Shown: positions 7,636-17,008 of the stretch, piece by piece
How the letters are laid out: each line of letters opens with the position of its first letter
Numbering within the stretch: position 1 is the stretch's first letter
NCBI GenBank assembly: GCA_016185015.1
Contig: JACPOI010000001.1
Coordinates: forward strand, 26,459 to 90,458
DNA length: 64,000 nt
Direction of reading: 5' to 3'
Source: Burkholderiales bacterium
GTDB lineage: Bacteria > Pseudomonadota > Gammaproteobacteria > Burkholderiales > Burkholderiaceae_C
Program-made: the position numbers and the translations under genes
Notes under the pieces: model-generated
Databases searched by the model: none
Told to the model about the DNA's origin: nothing
Seen by the model: the letters and a program-made list of their open reading frames with translations, nothing else

Positions 7636-8010
7636 TCAGGCCGCTGGTGAGGCCGAGGGCTCGGCCATCGGAGAATCGAAATTCGCATCCATGGCGATCT
7701 GGGTGCAGACGGCACGGCACAGCGATGAAACGCGGTCGTCGATGATGCGGTAGTAGATCTGCACGCCTTCGCGCCGCTTGCCCAGCACGCCAGCCTGGTA
7801 CAGCGTGGTCAGGTGCTGCGACATATTGGGCTGGGTGGTGTCGATCTTGCTCAGCAGATAGCTCACATTGCGCTCGCCATCACAGAGGTGGCTGATGATC
7901 TTGAGCCGCATGGGCGCCGACATGACACGAAAAACCTCCGCGGCCAGTTCGAAAACCTGGTCTGGCTCGGTCACGGTGGACGGGGTCGCCTGGATGGAAC
8001 GCTTGCTCAT
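7636..8010 (-). CDS. ArsR-family regulator, SqrR/BigR/SoxR-like sulfane-sulfur sensor
   Basis: 124 residues with an ArsR winged helix (PMRLKIISHLCDGERNVSYLL, then QPNMSQHLTTLYQAGVL as the recognition helix, then RREGVQIYYRI as the wing). Cysteines are at 43, 98 and 102. In SqrR and BigR a Cys in the same HLCDGE-like position pairs with one in the last helix through a persulfide-driven link, so Cys43 with Cys98 or 102 fits a persulfide sensor. It converges on the DsrE-like gene and most likely represses the sulfur locus. Its own upstream region carries a copy of the shared motif. Confidence 0.85.
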   Translation of the reverse strand: MSKRSIQATPSTVTEPDQVFELAAEVFRVMSAPMRLKIISHLCDGERNVSYLLSKIDTTQPNMSQHLTTLYQAGVLGKRREGVQIYYRIIDDRVSSLCRAVCTQIAMDANFDSPMAEPSASPAA

Positions 8011-8025
8011 GACGTGGCGAATCCT

Positions 8026-8047
8026 AATATAAGAACATTCTCATTTT
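8026..8047 (+). promoter_or_regulatory. Third copy of the 22-base motif, upstream of the ArsR gene
   Basis: It lies 15 bases before the arsR-type start. It matches the copy at 4174-4195 in its first eight bases (AATATAAG) and at most positions after the six-base spacer. Centrally it holds AGAA-CA-TTCT, a small inverted repeat. Autoregulation is the simplest reading. Confidence 0.5.
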
Positions 8048-8081
8048 ATACAACTGCCCCCTGATGAATAGGCGGGGCAGC

Positions 8082-9713
8082 CTATTTCGGCTCATGACGC
8101 CCCCGCAATGTGCGGCTGAGCAACAGTACCGGAATCAGACCCACCAGCACCAGCGCCAGCGAAGGCAACGCGGCCTCGCCCAGGCGCTCGTCGCGCGCCA
8201 GCTGGTAGGCCACCACGGCCAGGGTGTCGCTGTCGAAGGGCCGCAGCACCAGGGTGGCGGGCAACTCCTTCATCACATCCACGAAGACCAGCAGCGTAGC
8301 CGCCACCACCGAGCGGCGCAGCAGCGGCCAGTGCACCCGGCTCAGCAGGCCCCAGCCCCCACTGCCCAGCATGCGCGCGCTGTCGTCCAGGCTGGCTGGT
8401 ATGCGGGCGTAGCCGCTCTGCACCGACTGCAGGGCCACCGCCACGAAGCGCACCAGGTAGGCCCAGACCAGGCCCAGCGAGGTGGCCGTGACCCAGTAGG
8501 CCGCGCCGGCCTCGGGCCAGCGGGCCTGTACCCAGCCCACGGGCAACAGCAGGCCCACGACGATGACGGCGCCCGGCACGGCATACCCCAGGCCGGCCAG
8601 CCAGACCACGGCACGCGTCAGCACGTCGGGCAGGCGGCGCAGGGCGTAGGCCAGCAGCAGGGCCAGCGCCACGGCCAGCACGGCACTGAGCAGGCCCAGG
8701 CGCACGCTGTTGCCAGCCCATCCGAGGAAACGATCCCAGGGCAGCGCCCCCCAGTCCGCCAGCAGCGGGCGGAACATGAAGAGCACCGGCGCCACGAAAC
8801 CCATCAGCAGCGGCAGGCCGCACACGAGCCAGGCCGCGATCAGGCGCGCGCCACGCAGCGGCACCGGCCGCGCCTCGGCCCCGGCCTGGCGAGCCGTGCG
8901 CGAACTGACGAAGCGCAAGCGTTGGCGCGAGCGGTGCTCCAGCCACAGCAGCACGGCCACCAAGGCGAGCAACAGCGTGGCCAGCTGGGCGGCGGCGACG
9001 CGGTTGTCCATGGCCAGCCAGGCCTTGTAGATGCCGGCCGTGAAGGTCTGGATGCCGAAGTAGCTGGCCACACCGAAGTCGGCCAGGGTCTCCATCAGGG
9101 CCAGCGCCACACCGGCGGCCACGGCCGGACGCGCCAGCGGCAGCGCCACCTCGCGGATGCGGCGCGACAAGGGTGCGCCCAGCAGGCGCGCCGCCTCCAT
9201 GAGGTGGCTGGCACGCTCGGCCAGGGCCGTGCGCGCCAGCAGGTAGACGTAGGGATACAGCGCGAAGGTCAGCACCCAGGCCGCCCCGGCGGTGTTGCGG
9301 ATTTCGGGGAAGACCCGCCCCTGCAGGCCGGTGATCGCACGCAGCCAGGTCTGCAACGGGCCGCTGTACTGCAGGAAGTCGGTATAGGCATAGGCCACCA
9401 CATAGGCCGGCATGGCCAGCGGCAGCAGCAGCGCCCATTCGAAAAAGCGCCGACCCGGGAAGTCGAACAGCGTCACCGCGGCAGCCGACGAGAGACCGAC
9501 AGCGATCACACCCAGCGTCACCAGCAGGCAAAGCCAGAACGTGGTGGCCAGGTAATCGGGCAAGACAGTGCGCGCCATCTCCAGCAGGATGTCCGTGGCC
9601 TGCGTACCGGGCGCACCGCCGGGCAGCCAGGCCCCCAGCAGGGCCAGCACGGGCAACATGAGCGCGGCGGTGAAGAGCAGCAGGAAGAGATGACGGAGCC
9701 GTCGCAGGGGCAT
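8082..9713 (-). CDS. Iron(III)-type ABC transporter permease (FbpB/SfuB-like)
   Basis: 543 residues from ATG at 9713; an ATG at 9761 would run into the divergent promoter. It is a fused double permease of about twelve membrane segments with two EAA-type loops (LMEAARLLGAPLSRRIREVALPL in the first half, LDDSARMLGSGGWGLLSRVHWPL in the second). This is the layout of FbpB/SfuB iron permeases. It is divergent from its ATPase gene, separated by 63 bases. No periplasmic iron-binding protein gene is next to it. The substrate could be ferric iron or another small ion; iron is favoured by family and by the Fur-like box. Confidence 0.85.
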   Translation of the reverse strand: MPLRRLRHLFLLLFTAALMLPVLALLGAWLPGGAPGTQATDILLEMARTVLPDYLATTFWLCLLVTLGVIAVGLSSAAAVTLFDFPGRRFFEWALLLPLAMPAYVVAYAYTDFLQYSGPLQTWLRAITGLQGRVFPEIRNTAGAAWVLTFALYPYVYLLARTALAERASHLMEAARLLGAPLSRRIREVALPLARPAVAAGVALALMETLADFGVASYFGIQTFTAGIYKAWLAMDNRVAAAQLATLLLALVAVLLWLEHRSRQRLRFVSSRTARQAGAEARPVPLRGARLIAAWLVCGLPLLMGFVAPVLFMFRPLLADWGALPWDRFLGWAGNSVRLGLLSAVLAVALALLLAYALRRLPDVLTRAVVWLAGLGYAVPGAVIVVGLLLPVGWVQARWPEAGAAYWVTATSLGLVWAYLVRFVAVALQSVQSGYARIPASLDDSARMLGSGGWGLLSRVHWPLLRRSVVAATLLVFVDVMKELPATLVLRPFDSDTLAVVAYQLARDERLGEAALPSLALVLVGLIPVLLLSRTLRGRHEPK

Positions 9714-9745
9714 GGAATGGTTCCGTAGAGGGTAGCAGGGCGTAA

Positions 9746-9767
9746 TGAGAATTGTAAGCATCTACAA
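9746..9767. promoter_or_regulatory. Candidate Fur box in the divergent iron-transporter promoter
   Basis: TGAGAATTGTAAGCA (9746-9760) matches the 7-1-7 Fur pattern at about 10 of 14 arm positions. It overlaps an inverted repeat TTGTA (9752-9756) / TACAA (9763-9767). It sits between the permease and ATPase genes, where one site could control both. It also shares the string TAAGCATYTAC with the motif at 4174, so control by the ArsR protein is an alternative. Confidence 0.4.
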
Positions 9768-9776
9768 TAAGCCATT

Positions 9777-10913
<1,137 letters not shown>

Positions 10914-10917
10914 CGTC

Positions 10918-11688
10918 TCAGCGCGGCGCCGGCGGCTGGCGCAATTGCACGATGGTCTCGCGCAGGCCGGCCGCCCAGGCCCGGCGTTCGCGCCCCTCGG
11001 CCCTCTGCAACTCACCAAAGACGATGCGCACCGTGATGCCACGGGCGCGCACCGTGCGCCAGACCGAACCCACCAGGGTGTCGTCTCCCACGTAACAGGG
11101 TGCCAGGCTGCGATCGCCGCTGTGCGTGTCGATGAACTGCAGAGCCACCGGCTGCACCGGCGCGTCCGCGGCGATCGCCGCCTGCAGCAGGTTGGCGTGG
11201 AAGGGCAGCAGCTCGACGCCCTCGCCGGTCGTGCCTTCGGGAAACACGGCAAGCACATCACCTGCGCGCAGGCTGTCGGCCATGTGGTGCACCACGCGCA
11301 TGGCGTCGCGCCTTGACTCACGCTCGATGAACAAGGTGCCCACGCCGCTGGCCAGCGCACCGATCAGCGGCCAGGCCTTGACGTCGGCCTTGGAAACGAA
11401 ACGGCAGAAACGTGCGGCGTGCAGCGAAGTGATGTCCAGCCAAGAGATGTGGTTGGATACCAGCAGCAGGGGGCCGGGCAGCGTTGCGTCACCCTGCACC
11501 TCCAGCCGGATGCCCAGGCGCGCGATCATTTCACGCGACCAGACCTGCACCCGTATTTCGCGTTGCTCGGGGCTGAGGCGCGGAAAACGCAGCAAGACGG
11601 TCAGCAAACCCGCGACGATGTGCGTGCAGGCCCGCAGCAGCCGCCAGACGGCGCGCCAGATCGAGACTCTAGGCGGCCTGGTATGCAA
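10918..11688 (-). CDS. plsC: 1-acyl-sn-glycerol-3-phosphate acyltransferase (PlsC family)
   Basis: About 256 residues. The acyltransferase box NHISWLD (H-x4-D) is near residue 81 and FPEGTTGEG near residue 156. A hydrophobic N-terminal segment anchors it to the inner membrane. The family transfers an acyl group to lysophosphatidic acid. The start is uncertain: the frame runs far upstream inside pyrC', and no ATG or GTG lies at the expected place, so I use a TTG at 11688 that overlaps the pyrC' stop by 20 bases. It appears to be the last gene of the pyrimidine operon. Confidence 0.75.
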   Translation of the reverse strand: MHTRPPRVSIWRAVWRLLRACTHIVAGLLTVLLRFPRLSPEQREIRVQVWSREMIARLGIRLEVQGDATLPGPLLLVSNHISWLDITSLHAARFCRFVSKADVKAWPLIGALASGVGTLFIERESRRDAMRVVHHMADSLRAGDVLAVFPEGTTGEGVELLPFHANLLQAAIAADAPVQPVALQFIDTHSGDRSLAPCYVGDDTLVGSVWRTVRARGITVRIVFGELQRAEGRERRAWAAGLRETIVQLRQPPAPR

Positions 11689-12964
11689 TCTGCCCACCCA
11701 CGATGGTGCAGCGCACGCGCGCGGGCAGCTCGTAGCCGGCAAAAGGCGTGTGCTTGCCCTGGCTGTGCAAAACCTCGGGCAAGACCGTCCACTCGGCCTG
11801 CAGGTCGAAGACGCAAACGTCGGCCACGCCGCCCACCACCAGTTGCCCGGCGCTGGCCTGCAGCGTGCCCAGGGCACTGCCCAGCACGCGCGCCGGCTCG
11901 CTGGTCAGCACGGCCAGGGCGCGCGTGAGGCCCACCCCGCTTTCCTGGCCCCACTTGAGCGCCAGGCTCAGCAGCAGCTCGACACCGGTGGCGCCGGGTT
12001 CGGCTTCGGCGAAAGGCAGCATCTTGGCGTCCTCATCGACGGGCGTGTGGTCGGAGACCAGGGCGTCGATGGTGCCGTCGGCCAGGCCTTCGCGCAGGGC
12101 TTCGCGGTCGGCCTGCTGGCGCAACGGCGGATTGAGGCGCATGCGGCTGTCGAAGTAGCCGATGTCGTTGTCGGTCAGGTGCAGGGAATTGATGCTCACG
12201 TCACAGGTGACCGGCAGGCCCGCGTCCTTGGCCTGGCGCACCAGGGCCAGGCCGGCGGCGCTGCTGATGCGGCACAGGTGCACGCGGGCACCGCTGGCAC
12301 GCATCAGCTCAAAGATGGTGTGCAGGGCGACGGTCTCGGCCGCCACCGGCACGCCGGACAGGCCCAGGCGCGTGGCCAGCGCACCGCTGGCTGCCACACC
12401 CTGGCCCAGGTAGTGGTCGTTCGGACGCAGCCAGACCGCGTAACCGAAGGTGCTGGCGTACTGGAAGGCGCGCTGCAGGATCTGGGTGTTGACCAGGGGC
12501 ACGTCGGCCTGGCTGAAGGCCACACAGCCGGACTCGGTGAGCTCGGCCATCTCGGTCAGGATCTCGCCCTGCAGGTTGCGCGTGAGCGCGCCGATGGGGA
12601 AGACACGCGCCTGATGCAGCTTCTCGGCGCGGAACTTGAGCATCTCGACCAAGCCCGGCTCGTCGAGCACGGGGTCGGTGTCGGGCGGGCAGGCCAGGCC
12701 GGTGACACCACCGGCCACAGCGGCGGCCATCTCGGATTCGAGCATGCCCTCGTGCTCATGGCCAGGCTCGCGCAGGCGCACGGCCAGGTCCAGCAGGCCC
12801 GGGGCAACAACGCACCCTGCCGCCTCAACCACGCGGTTGGGGGCGAAGTCGGCCGGCACCTTGCCGATGGCCACGATGCGTCCGGCGGCGATGGCCACGT
12901 CGGCGATCTCGTCGCGATTGCTGGCGGGGTCGATGACGCTGCCGCCCTTGATCAACAGTTTCAT
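11669..12964 (-). CDS. Dihydroorotase-like protein without metal ligands (PyrC'/PyrX)
   Basis: 431 residues; ATG at 12964 begins one base after the pyrB stop, with GAGG upstream. The fold matches type I dihydroorotase throughout, but the metal-binding D-x-H-x-H before LREPG reads D-L-A-V-R (residues 59-63), so both histidines are gone. The usual RxxNxxxH-type region reads WLRPNDHYLGQG, also altered. In Pseudomonas the equivalent inactive PyrC' is needed to assemble aspartate transcarbamoylase with PyrB. The same job is likely here, with an active dihydroorotase elsewhere in the genome. Confidence 0.85.
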   Translation of the reverse strand: MKLLIKGGSVIDPASNRDEIADVAIAAGRIVAIGKVPADFAPNRVVEAAGCVVAPGLLDLAVRLREPGHEHEGMLESEMAAAVAGGVTGLACPPDTDPVLDEPGLVEMLKFRAEKLHQARVFPIGALTRNLQGEILTEMAELTESGCVAFSQADVPLVNTQILQRAFQYASTFGYAVWLRPNDHYLGQGVAASGALATRLGLSGVPVAAETVALHTIFELMRASGARVHLCRISSAAGLALVRQAKDAGLPVTCDVSINSLHLTDNDIGYFDSRMRLNPPLRQQADREALREGLADGTIDALVSDHTPVDEDAKMLPFAEAEPGATGVELLLSLALKWGQESGVGLTRALAVLTSEPARVLGSALGTLQASAGQLVVGGVADVCVFDLQAEWTVLPEVLHSQGKHTPFAGYELPARVRCTIVGGQIAYQAA

Positions 12965-12965
12965 C

Positions 12966-13928
12966 TTATGCCTCGTTCCCTGCAACGATGCTCATGACCG
13001 CCATGCGCACCGCGATACCGAAGGTGACCTGCGGCAGGATCACGCTCTGCTTGCCGTCCACCACGTTGGAATCGATCTCGACGCCGCGATTGATCGGGCC
13101 CGGGTGCATGACGATGGCGTCAGGCTTGGCCAGCTGCAGCTTCTCGGGCGTCAGGCCAAAGCTCTTGAAGTATTCCTGGCTGGAGGGCAGCAAGGCCCCG
13201 CTCATGCGCTCGTTCTGCAGGCGCAGCATGATGATGACGTCGGCGTCCTTGATGCCTTCTTCCAGCGTGTGGCAGACGCGCACACCCATGGGCGCCATGG
13301 TGGATGGCACCAAGGTCTTGGGTCCGACCACCCGCACCTCGGCGCAGCCCAGGGTGGTGAGTGCATGGATGTCGGAGCGCGCCACGCGCGAGTGCAGCAC
13401 GTCACCGACGATGGCCACGGTGAGGTTGCTGAAATCCTTCTTGTAGTGCCGGATGGTGTACATATCCAGCAGGCCCTGCGTGGGGTGTGCGTGGCGCCCG
13501 TCGCCGGCGTTGATCACGTGCACGTGCGGCGCCACGTGCTGGGCGATCAGGTAGGGCGCGCCCGATTCGCTGTGGCGCACCACAAAGAGGTCAGCCGCCA
13601 TGGCGCTCAGGTTGGCGATCGTGTCAAGCAGGCTCTCGCCCTTGGAGGCCGAGGAGCGCGCAATGTCCAGGTTGATGACATCGGCACTCAGACGCGTGGC
13701 CGCGATCTCGAAGGTGGTACGTGTCCGCGTGGAGTTCTCGAAGAACAGGTTGAACACGCTTTTGCCGCGCAGCAGCGGCACTTTCTTCACTTCGCGGTCG
13801 CTGACGCTGACGAAGTTGGCCGCCGTGTCCAGGATGTGCGTGAGGATCTCGCGCGGCAGCCCTTCGGTGGACAGCAGATGGATGAGCTCGCCGTGCTTGT
13901 TGAGTTGGGGGTTGCGTTTGTAGAGCAT
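12966..13928 (-). CDS. pyrB: Aspartate carbamoyltransferase catalytic subunit
   Basis: 320 residues. It condenses carbamoyl phosphate and aspartate in the first committed step of pyrimidine synthesis. The carbamoyl-phosphate site [12 protein letters not shown] is near 65, [11 protein letters not shown] near 148 and [12 protein letters not shown] near 285. It lies 29 bases after pyrR and directly before pyrC'; the encoded proteins probably form a dodecameric PyrB-PyrC' complex. Order and spacing point to one operon with pyrR. Confidence 0.95.
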   Translation of the reverse strand: MLYKRNPQLNKHGELIHLLSTEGLPREILTHILDTAANFVSVSDREVKKVPLLRGKSVFNLFFENSTRTRTTFEIAATRLSADVINLDIARSSASKGESLLDTIANLSAMAADLFVVRHSESGAPYLIAQHVAPHVHVINAGDGRHAHPTQGLLDMYTIRHYKKDFSNLTVAIVGDVLHSRVARSDIHALTTLGCAEVRVVGPKTLVPSTMAPMGVRVCHTLEEGIKDADVIIMLRLQNERMSGALLPSSQEYFKSFGLTPEKLQLAKPDAIVMHPGPINRGVEIDSNVVDGKQSVILPQVTFGIAVRMAVMSIVAGNEA

Positions 13929-13957
13929 GGTGTGGGCCTTGTGTTCGGTCGCCGCGC

Positions 13958-14455
13958 TCAGGCGGCCTCCACCCGGAAGTGGAAGCGGTCGTCCGCATCG
14001 CGCGCCAGTTCCAGCAGCTGGTTGGTCGGCAGGGCGACACGCGCGGCGGCAAAGTCAGCCTGGATGGGCAGCTCGCGGCCACCGCGGTCGACCAGCACCG
14101 CCAGCTGGATCGAGGCCGGGCGGCCATAGTCGAACAGCTCGTTAATGACGGCGCGGATGGTGCGCCCGGTGTAGAGCACATCGTCAAGGATGATGATCTG
14201 CGCCGCGTTGACATCGAAAGGCAGCACCGTCTGACCGCCGCTGGCCAGGCCGCGCTGCGCGAAATCATCGCGGTGCATGGCGGAGGAGATCGTGCCGTGC
14301 TCGCCCTCGAGCTTGAGTTCACGCTGCAGGCGCTCGGCCAGCCAGGCCCCGCCCGAGGTCACGCCGACCAGGCGGGTTTCTGCGGTGCAAAGGCCACGCA
14401 CGCCGCGCAGCAGTTCGCCGTAGAGGGCTTCGGCATCCAGGGTGAGTACGCTCAT
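13958..14455 (-). CDS. pyrR: PyrR bifunctional pyrimidine regulator / uracil phosphoribosyltransferase
   Basis: 165 residues with the phosphoribosyltransferase motif [17 protein letters not shown] near residue 90. In Gram-positive bacteria PyrR binds pyr leader RNA. In betaproteobacteria the protein is present, but I see no attenuator hairpin series before pyrB here, so its role may be only enzymatic or its target may lie elsewhere. The ATG overlaps the ruvX stop (ATGA), placing it in the algH-ruvX-pyrR-pyrB-pyrC' run. Confidence 0.9.
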   Translation of the reverse strand: MSVLTLDAEALYGELLRGVRGLCTAETRLVGVTSGGAWLAERLQRELKLEGEHGTISSAMHRDDFAQRGLASGGQTVLPFDVNAAQIIILDDVLYTGRTIRAVINELFDYGRPASIQLAVLVDRGGRELPIQADFAAARVALPTNQLLELARDADDRFHFRVEAA

Positions 14456-14877
14456 TCCAGGTTCCTCAAGAATTGTTCCAGGATCACGCAGGCCGCACCT
14501 GCATCGGCATCGGCCGCGCCATCGGCCAGGGCCTCGGTGGTGCTGTAGCGTTCGTCGACCTCGTAGACCGGCAGGCCGAAACGCCCGCGCAGCTGGCGCG
14601 CAAACTTCTGCGCCCGCGCCGTATTCTCATGCGGCGCGCCATCCGGATGGAAAGGTACGCCCACAACCAGGGCATCGGGCTGCCATTCCTTGATGCGTTC
14701 GGCAACACGCTCGAAACGCGCGTCTCCCTCGGCCCGGATGGTGGGTTGGGGCTGGGCCTGGCGCAGCAGGCGGTTGCCCACGGCCACGCCGGTGCGCTTG
14801 AGACCGAAGTCCAGAGCGAGAAAGCTTTGCTGTGCAGCGGGTACGGACGTCACGGCAGGCGCATGCAGGGCGCTCAT
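14452..14877 (-). CDS. ruvX: Holliday junction resolvase-like RuvX (YqgF)
   Basis: 141 residues, the usual size. The RNase H-like core is visible as LALDFGLKRTGVAVGN near 20, a GVPFHPDG loop near 72 and VDERYSTTEA near 107, carrying the acidic residues. YqgF proteins process the 5' end of pre-16S rRNA in E. coli and are also named putative Holliday junction resolvases. It overlaps algH upstream and pyrR downstream by ATGA junctions. Confidence 0.92.
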   Translation of the reverse strand: MSALHAPAVTSVPAAQQSFLALDFGLKRTGVAVGNRLLRQAQPQPTIRAEGDARFERVAERIKEWQPDALVVGVPFHPDGAPHENTARAQKFARQLRGRFGLPVYEVDERYSTTEALADGAADADAGAACVILEQFLRNLE

Positions 14878-15473
14878 GCATGCCCCGCATCGGGTGAGAG
14901 CATCCAGGACTGCAGGCCCAGCAGTGCGAGGGCCTTGTCGTAGCGCTGAGCCACCGGCGTCTCGAAGATCACGATTGGGTCGGCATGCACTGTGAGCCAG
15001 CTGTTTTCGCCGATCTCCGATTCGAGCTGGCCCTGGCCCCAGGCCGAATAGCCCAGGGAGACCAGCACGCGGCTCGGACCGGCACCGGTGGACAGCGCTT
15101 CGAGTACGTCGCGCGAAGTGGTCATCTCCAGGCCCCCGGGGATCATCATGGTGGAGGCGTAGACCGGCTCGGGCTTCTCGGGGGCCGGCTCCTGCAGGGC
15201 CTCGTGCAGCACAAAACCGCGCTCGGTCTGTACCGGACCGCCGTGAAAGACCGGGGCATCCTTGAGGTCGGCGCGCCCCAGCGGCAGCTCCACCTTGTCG
15301 AACAGCCCCTGCAGCTTGATGTCGGTCGGCTTGTTGATCATGAGGCCAAGCGCACCCCGCTCGCTGTGCTCGCACAGGTAGACCACGCTTTTGGCGAAAG
15401 TCTCGTCGGCCAGACCGGGCATGGCGATCAGGAAATGATTCGTCAGGTTGATGGGTGCAGAATCATTGGCCAT
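14874..15473 (-). CDS. algH: YqgE/AlgH family protein
   Basis: 199 residues, typical for UPF0301. Family signatures are HFLIAMPGLADETFAKSVVYLCEH at the N-terminus, GLMINKP near 43, VFHGGPVQTERGFVLH near 73 and GYSAWGQGQLESEI near 140. In Pseudomonas AlgH influences alginate expression, but its biochemical role is unsettled. Pairing with ruvX is widely conserved. It is the first gene of the leftward run and is divergent from the photolyase with 19 bases between. Confidence 0.92.
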   Translation of the reverse strand: MANDSAPINLTNHFLIAMPGLADETFAKSVVYLCEHSERGALGLMINKPTDIKLQGLFDKVELPLGRADLKDAPVFHGGPVQTERGFVLHEALQEPAPEKPEPVYASTMMIPGGLEMTTSRDVLEALSTGAGPSRVLVSLGYSAWGQGQLESEIGENSWLTVHADPIVIFETPVAQRYDKALALLGLQSWMLSPDAGHA

Positions 15474-15492
15474 TATTCAATTTTAGCGTTTC

Positions 15493-16974
15493 ATGAGCAA
15501 AGCTTTCGATTCCGGCCTGGTCTGGTTCCGCCGTGACCTGCGGGTAGACGACCACGCCGCCCTCCACCTGGCGCTGCAACAGTGCCGGCGGGTCTATTGC
15601 GCCTTCATTTTCGACCGCGACATCCTCGACCCCTTGCCGCGCGCCGACCGCCGGGTGGAGTTCATCCGCAGCAGCCTGGTCGAACTGGATGCAGACCTGC
15701 GCGCCCTGGCCGGCCAGCAAGAAGCCGGCCTCATCGTCCAGCACGGCCACGCGTCCGACGCGCTACCCGCCCTGGCCCAGACTCTGGGCGTACAGGCCGT
15801 CTACGCTGCGCACGATTACGAGCCGCAAGCCCAGGCGCGCGATGCACGCGTGCGCGGCACCCTGGCCAGCCTGGGCATCGCCCTGCACACCTGCAAGGAC
15901 CATGTGATCTTCGAGGGCCGCGAAATCCTCACGGGCGGCGGCACACCCTACACCGTCTTCACGCCCTACAAGCGGACCTGGCTGGCGCGGCTGCAGGCCA
16001 CACAGTTGCCGGTGTTCGACTGCGCACCGCTGGCCGGCGGGCTGGCCCCACGGCCCGAATCGCTGCGCCACACCGTGCCCACCCTGGCCGAACTCGGCTT
16101 CGAGCCCAGCAACCTGAGCCAGCTCAAGATCCCCACGGGCAGCAGCGGCGCGCGCCAGCTGTTCGAGGAGTTCTTCAGTCGCATGGACCAGTACCATGCC
16201 ACGCGCGATTTCCCCGCCCTCAAAGGCCCGAGTTATCTGGGGGTGCACCTGCGCTTTGGCACGGTCTCGCAGCGCCGCCTGGTGACCACGGCGCAGCAAC
16301 GCAGCGGGGAAGGCAGCCCGGGGGCGACCACCTGGCTCAGCGAACTGGTCTGGCGCGAGTTCTACTTCCAGATCCTGGCCAATTTTCCGCATGTGGCGGC
16401 GCAGTCCTTCAAACCGGCCTACGACGCGATCGCCTGGGAGCAGGGTGCCCACGCCCAAGCGCTCTATGCCGCCTGGTGCGAGGGCCGCACGGGCTACCCC
16501 ATCGTGGATGCCGCCATGGCCCAGCTCAACCAGAGCGGCTACATGCACAACCGCCTGCGCATGGTGGCGGGTAGCTTCCTGGTGAAGGATCTGGGCATCG
16601 ACTGGCGCTGGGGTGAACGTTACTTCGCCGAACAGCTCAATGATTTTGACCTGTCAGCCAACAACGGCGGCTGGCAGTGGGTGGCCTCCAGCGGCTGTGA
16701 TGCCCAGCCCTGGTTCCGCATCTTCAACCCGATCAGCCAGAGCAAGAAATTCGACCCGCAGGGCCGTTTCATCCGCCGCTACCTGCCGCAGCTGGCCGCC
16801 CTGCCCGATGCGGCCCTGCATGCCCCCTGGCTGGCCAGCCCGGTCGAGCTGGTCGCCGCCGGCGTGACGCTGGGCAGCGGCTACCCGCTGCCGCTGGTGG
16901 CACACGATGAAGCGCGCGCACGCACGCTGGCGCGTTACGCGGTGGTCAAGAAGCCGGGAGAAAAAGAGGACTGA
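15493..16974 (+). CDS. phrB: Deoxyribodipyrimidine photolyase
   Basis: 493 residues. The N-terminal photolyase domain (VWFRRDLRVDDHAAL) binds an antenna cofactor. The C-terminal FAD domain shows TWLSELVWREFYFQIL near 280, GYPIVDAAMAQLNQSGYMHNRLRM near 335, and NGGWQWVASSGCDAQPWFRIFNP near 395, the hallmark of CPD photolyases with the Trp electron chain. It repairs UV-induced pyrimidine dimers using blue light. It is divergent from algH with almost no gap, so the two promoters overlap the coding starts. Confidence 0.93.
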   Translation: MSKAFDSGLVWFRRDLRVDDHAALHLALQQCRRVYCAFIFDRDILDPLPRADRRVEFIRSSLVELDADLRALAGQQEAGLIVQHGHASDALPALAQTLGVQAVYAAHDYEPQAQARDARVRGTLASLGIALHTCKDHVIFEGREILTGGGTPYTVFTPYKRTWLARLQATQLPVFDCAPLAGGLAPRPESLRHTVPTLAELGFEPSNLSQLKIPTGSSGARQLFEEFFSRMDQYHATRDFPALKGPSYLGVHLRFGTVSQRRLVTTAQQRSGEGSPGATTWLSELVWREFYFQILANFPHVAAQSFKPAYDAIAWEQGAHAQALYAAWCEGRTGYPIVDAAMAQLNQSGYMHNRLRMVAGSFLVKDLGIDWRWGERYFAEQLNDFDLSANNGGWQWVASSGCDAQPWFRIFNPISQSKKFDPQGRFIRRYLPQLAALPDAALHAPWLASPVELVAAGVTLGSGYPLPLVAHDEARARTLARYAVVKKPGEKED

Positions 16975-16975
16975 A

Positions 16976-16998
16976 CCCTGCAGGCCGGGCCTGCAGGG
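16976..16998. terminator. Perfect 10-base-pair hairpin between convergent phrB and chpA
   Basis: CCCTGCAGGC (16976-16985), loop CGG, GCCTGCAGGG (16989-16998), two bases after the phrB stop. There is no T run, so it may act as a 3' end stabiliser or a Rho-assisted stop for both genes. Confidence 0.6.
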
Positions 16999-17008
16999 TG
17001 GTCTGAAC

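Noticed and set aside
13929..13957. Pyr attenuator before pyrB
   Set aside because: Only 29 bases separate pyrR and pyrB, too short for an antiterminator-terminator pair.
14880..15375. Extended N-terminus for RuvX
   Set aside because: The extension overlaps algH in another frame; the ATG at 14877 gives a normal-length RuvX and an ATGA overlap.
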